NCBI GenBank assembly: GCA_022566435.1
Contig: JADFIX010000252.1
Span: 1-6,409 of the forward strand
Direction: 5' to 3'
Length of the DNA: 6,409 nt
Origin: Planctomycetota bacterium
GTDB lineage: Bacteria; Planctomycetota; Phycisphaerae; UBA1845
The notes under the pieces were generated by a model, which was not told where the DNA came from, did no database searches, and saw only the letters and a list, made by a program, of their open reading frames with translations. The translations under genes and the position numbers were made by a program. Shown in pieces: positions 5,431 to 6,409 of this stretch. Numbering within the stretch: position 1 is the first letter of the stretch; each line of letters begins with the position of its first letter.

Positions 5431-6409
5431 GTGCTCGTGGGACAGATCGTTCCATTTGTGAATCCCGAATTGGCTTTGGCGGCCGGGGCCGTCGGGGCGA
5501 TTCCGGTGCTCGTGCACCTGATCAACCGGCGTCGCTACCGTGAAGTACCGTGGGCGGCAATGTCCTTTCTGCTGGCCGCACGGCGTCGGAGTCGAAGACG
5601 GGTTCAGCTCCAACACCTATTGCTGATGGCCATGAGAATCGCCGCGATCGTGCTGTTGGGACTGGCGGTGGCCAGGCCCTATACGCCGGCATCAGCGGCC
5701 GTCCCCTCTCGGTTCGCGCGGACGCACCATCTTATTTTGCTGGACAATTCACTCTCGATGAGCGCGACCGCCCGCGCGGGGGTCACGCGGTTCGAGTCGG
5801 CCAAGCGATGGGCGCTCGACCGATTGGCCGCCATCCCACGGACAGATTCTGTCAGTATTGTGACACTTTCGAAACCAGCCGAAGCATTGATCGGTCACGA
5901 GGCCTACGATCGCCGGATCGTTCGCGATCGCCTGGCGGGCATCGAGCCGACGCAGCGTGCGACGGATTCGGTGGGGGCGGTCGAACATGCTTTGCGGATT
6001 CTCCGGGCGTCGACGACGGCCGCCGGAAACCGTGCGATTTATCTGATCTCCGATTTCCCACACAACGGCTGGGAAGACTCGGATGCCGATGCGGACATGC
6101 CGGTGGTGTCGTCACTCAAGCGACTCATCGACGAGTCTTTGATTCCCGCCTCCCAGGTGCATCTGGTGCGTACGTCAGAAGAGGAGTTTGCGAATCTGGC
6201 CATCACTTCGTTGGCGCCCGCATCGTCGTTGATCATCCGGCAAATGCCCGTACTCTTCGACGTCGAGGTGTTCAATTTCGGCTCGACGACCGTTCGAGAC
6301 GCTGTTTTGCGAGTCAGCCGTGACGGTGAAATCATTCGAAGCGACCCGCTGCCGCCGCTGGAGCCCGGCATGTCGGCCTCCTCGACGATCACGATCGCAG
6401 TTGAGGATG
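5431..6409 (+). CDS. BatA-like membrane protein with VWA domain, N-terminal 326 residues (cut by window edge)
   Basis: The frame stays open from GTG 5431 to the right edge. It starts with the BatA N-terminal region: FVNPELALAAGAVGAIPVLV at about 9-28 is a first membrane segment, followed by HLINRRRYREVPWAAM. A basic stretch (RRRSRRRVQLQ, 51-61) precedes a second membrane segment at about 62-82 that ends in ARPY. A VWA domain follows, with LLDNSLSM at 103-110 giving the DxSxS metal site (Asp105, Ser107, Ser109), and LISDF at 205-209 giving a further acidic residue. From about 247 the sequence looks like an Ig- or CARDB-like beta domain (VLFDVEVFNFGSTTVRDAVLRV). Relatives in planctomycetes are often 700-900 residues with another membrane helix near the end, so over half is probably missing here. 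The VWA region is expected outside the membrane or between the helices. It completes the MoxR/DUF58/VWA module. The function in this organism is unknown. Confidence 0.9.
   Translation, partial: MLVGQIVPFVNPELALAAGAVGAIPVLVHLINRRRYREVPWAAMSFLLAARRRSRRRVQLQHLLLMAMRIAAIVLLGLAVARPYTPASAAVPSRFARTHHLILLDNSLSMSATARAGVTRFESAKRWALDRLAAIPRTDSVSIVTLSKPAEALIGHEAYDRRIVRDRLAGIEPTQRATDSVGAVEHALRILRASTTAAGNRAIYLISDFPHNGWEDSDADADMPVVSSLKRLIDESLIPASQVHLVRTSEEEFANLAITSLAPASSLIIRQMPVLFDVEVFNFGSTTVRDAVLRVSRDGEIIRSDPLPPLEPGMSASSTITIAVED

Noticed and set aside
5550..6323. Plus-strand open frame of 257 codons near the right end
   Set aside because: It lies in another frame of the BatA-like gene, which has membrane segments and a VWA metal site. 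This one is Arg/Gly-rich without motifs.

Overview
The window reads as a piece of a GC-rich bacterial chromosome, most likely from the Planctomycetota. I infer this from the wording of the MoxR ATPase, DUF58 and BatA-like proteins and from the weak ribosome binding sites. It is a judgement by eye, not a database result. I see no tRNA, rRNA, CRISPR array, transposase or phage gene.

Left part, minus strand. Reading leftwards from about 1740 there is a polysaccharide deacetylase of the exosortase (XrtA/PEP-CTERM) type. It is followed at once by only the C-terminal half of the phospholipid-synthesis enzyme PlsX, and then by the first 60 codons of fabD, which runs off the left edge. The plsX stop and a TTG start for fabD overlap, so these two were once parts of an ordinary fatty-acid/phospholipid operon. 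The N-terminal half of PlsX is absent in all three minus-strand frames. The deacetylase ends within about 80 bases of where PlsX homology begins. This is therefore a rearrangement, deletion or insertion breakpoint, or an assembly join. The joint holds a small structured patch: an 18-base palindrome between two near-identical 14-15 base direct repeats.

Middle. About 455 bases between the divergent deacetylase and the LOG-family gene contain no convincing gene. They hold three short inverted repeats and one weak -10-like hexamer.

Right part, plus strand. A LOG-family Rossmann-fold protein is followed by a MoxR AAA+ ATPase, a DUF58 protein and a BatA-like membrane protein with a von Willebrand A domain. 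The last is cut by the right edge. The final three form the widespread MoxR/DUF58/VWA module, in which an ATPase chaperone is thought to act on metal-binding VWA-type partners at the membrane. Substrates are mostly unknown. The LOG gene lies only 39 bases upstream of moxR and may be co-transcribed with it. The BatA-like gene continues into an Ig/CARDB-like region before the sequence ends.

The points most worth checking are the broken plsX with its structured junction, and the linkage of a LOG-type nucleotide hydrolase to the MoxR module. I see no clear evidence of a wholly new system here.
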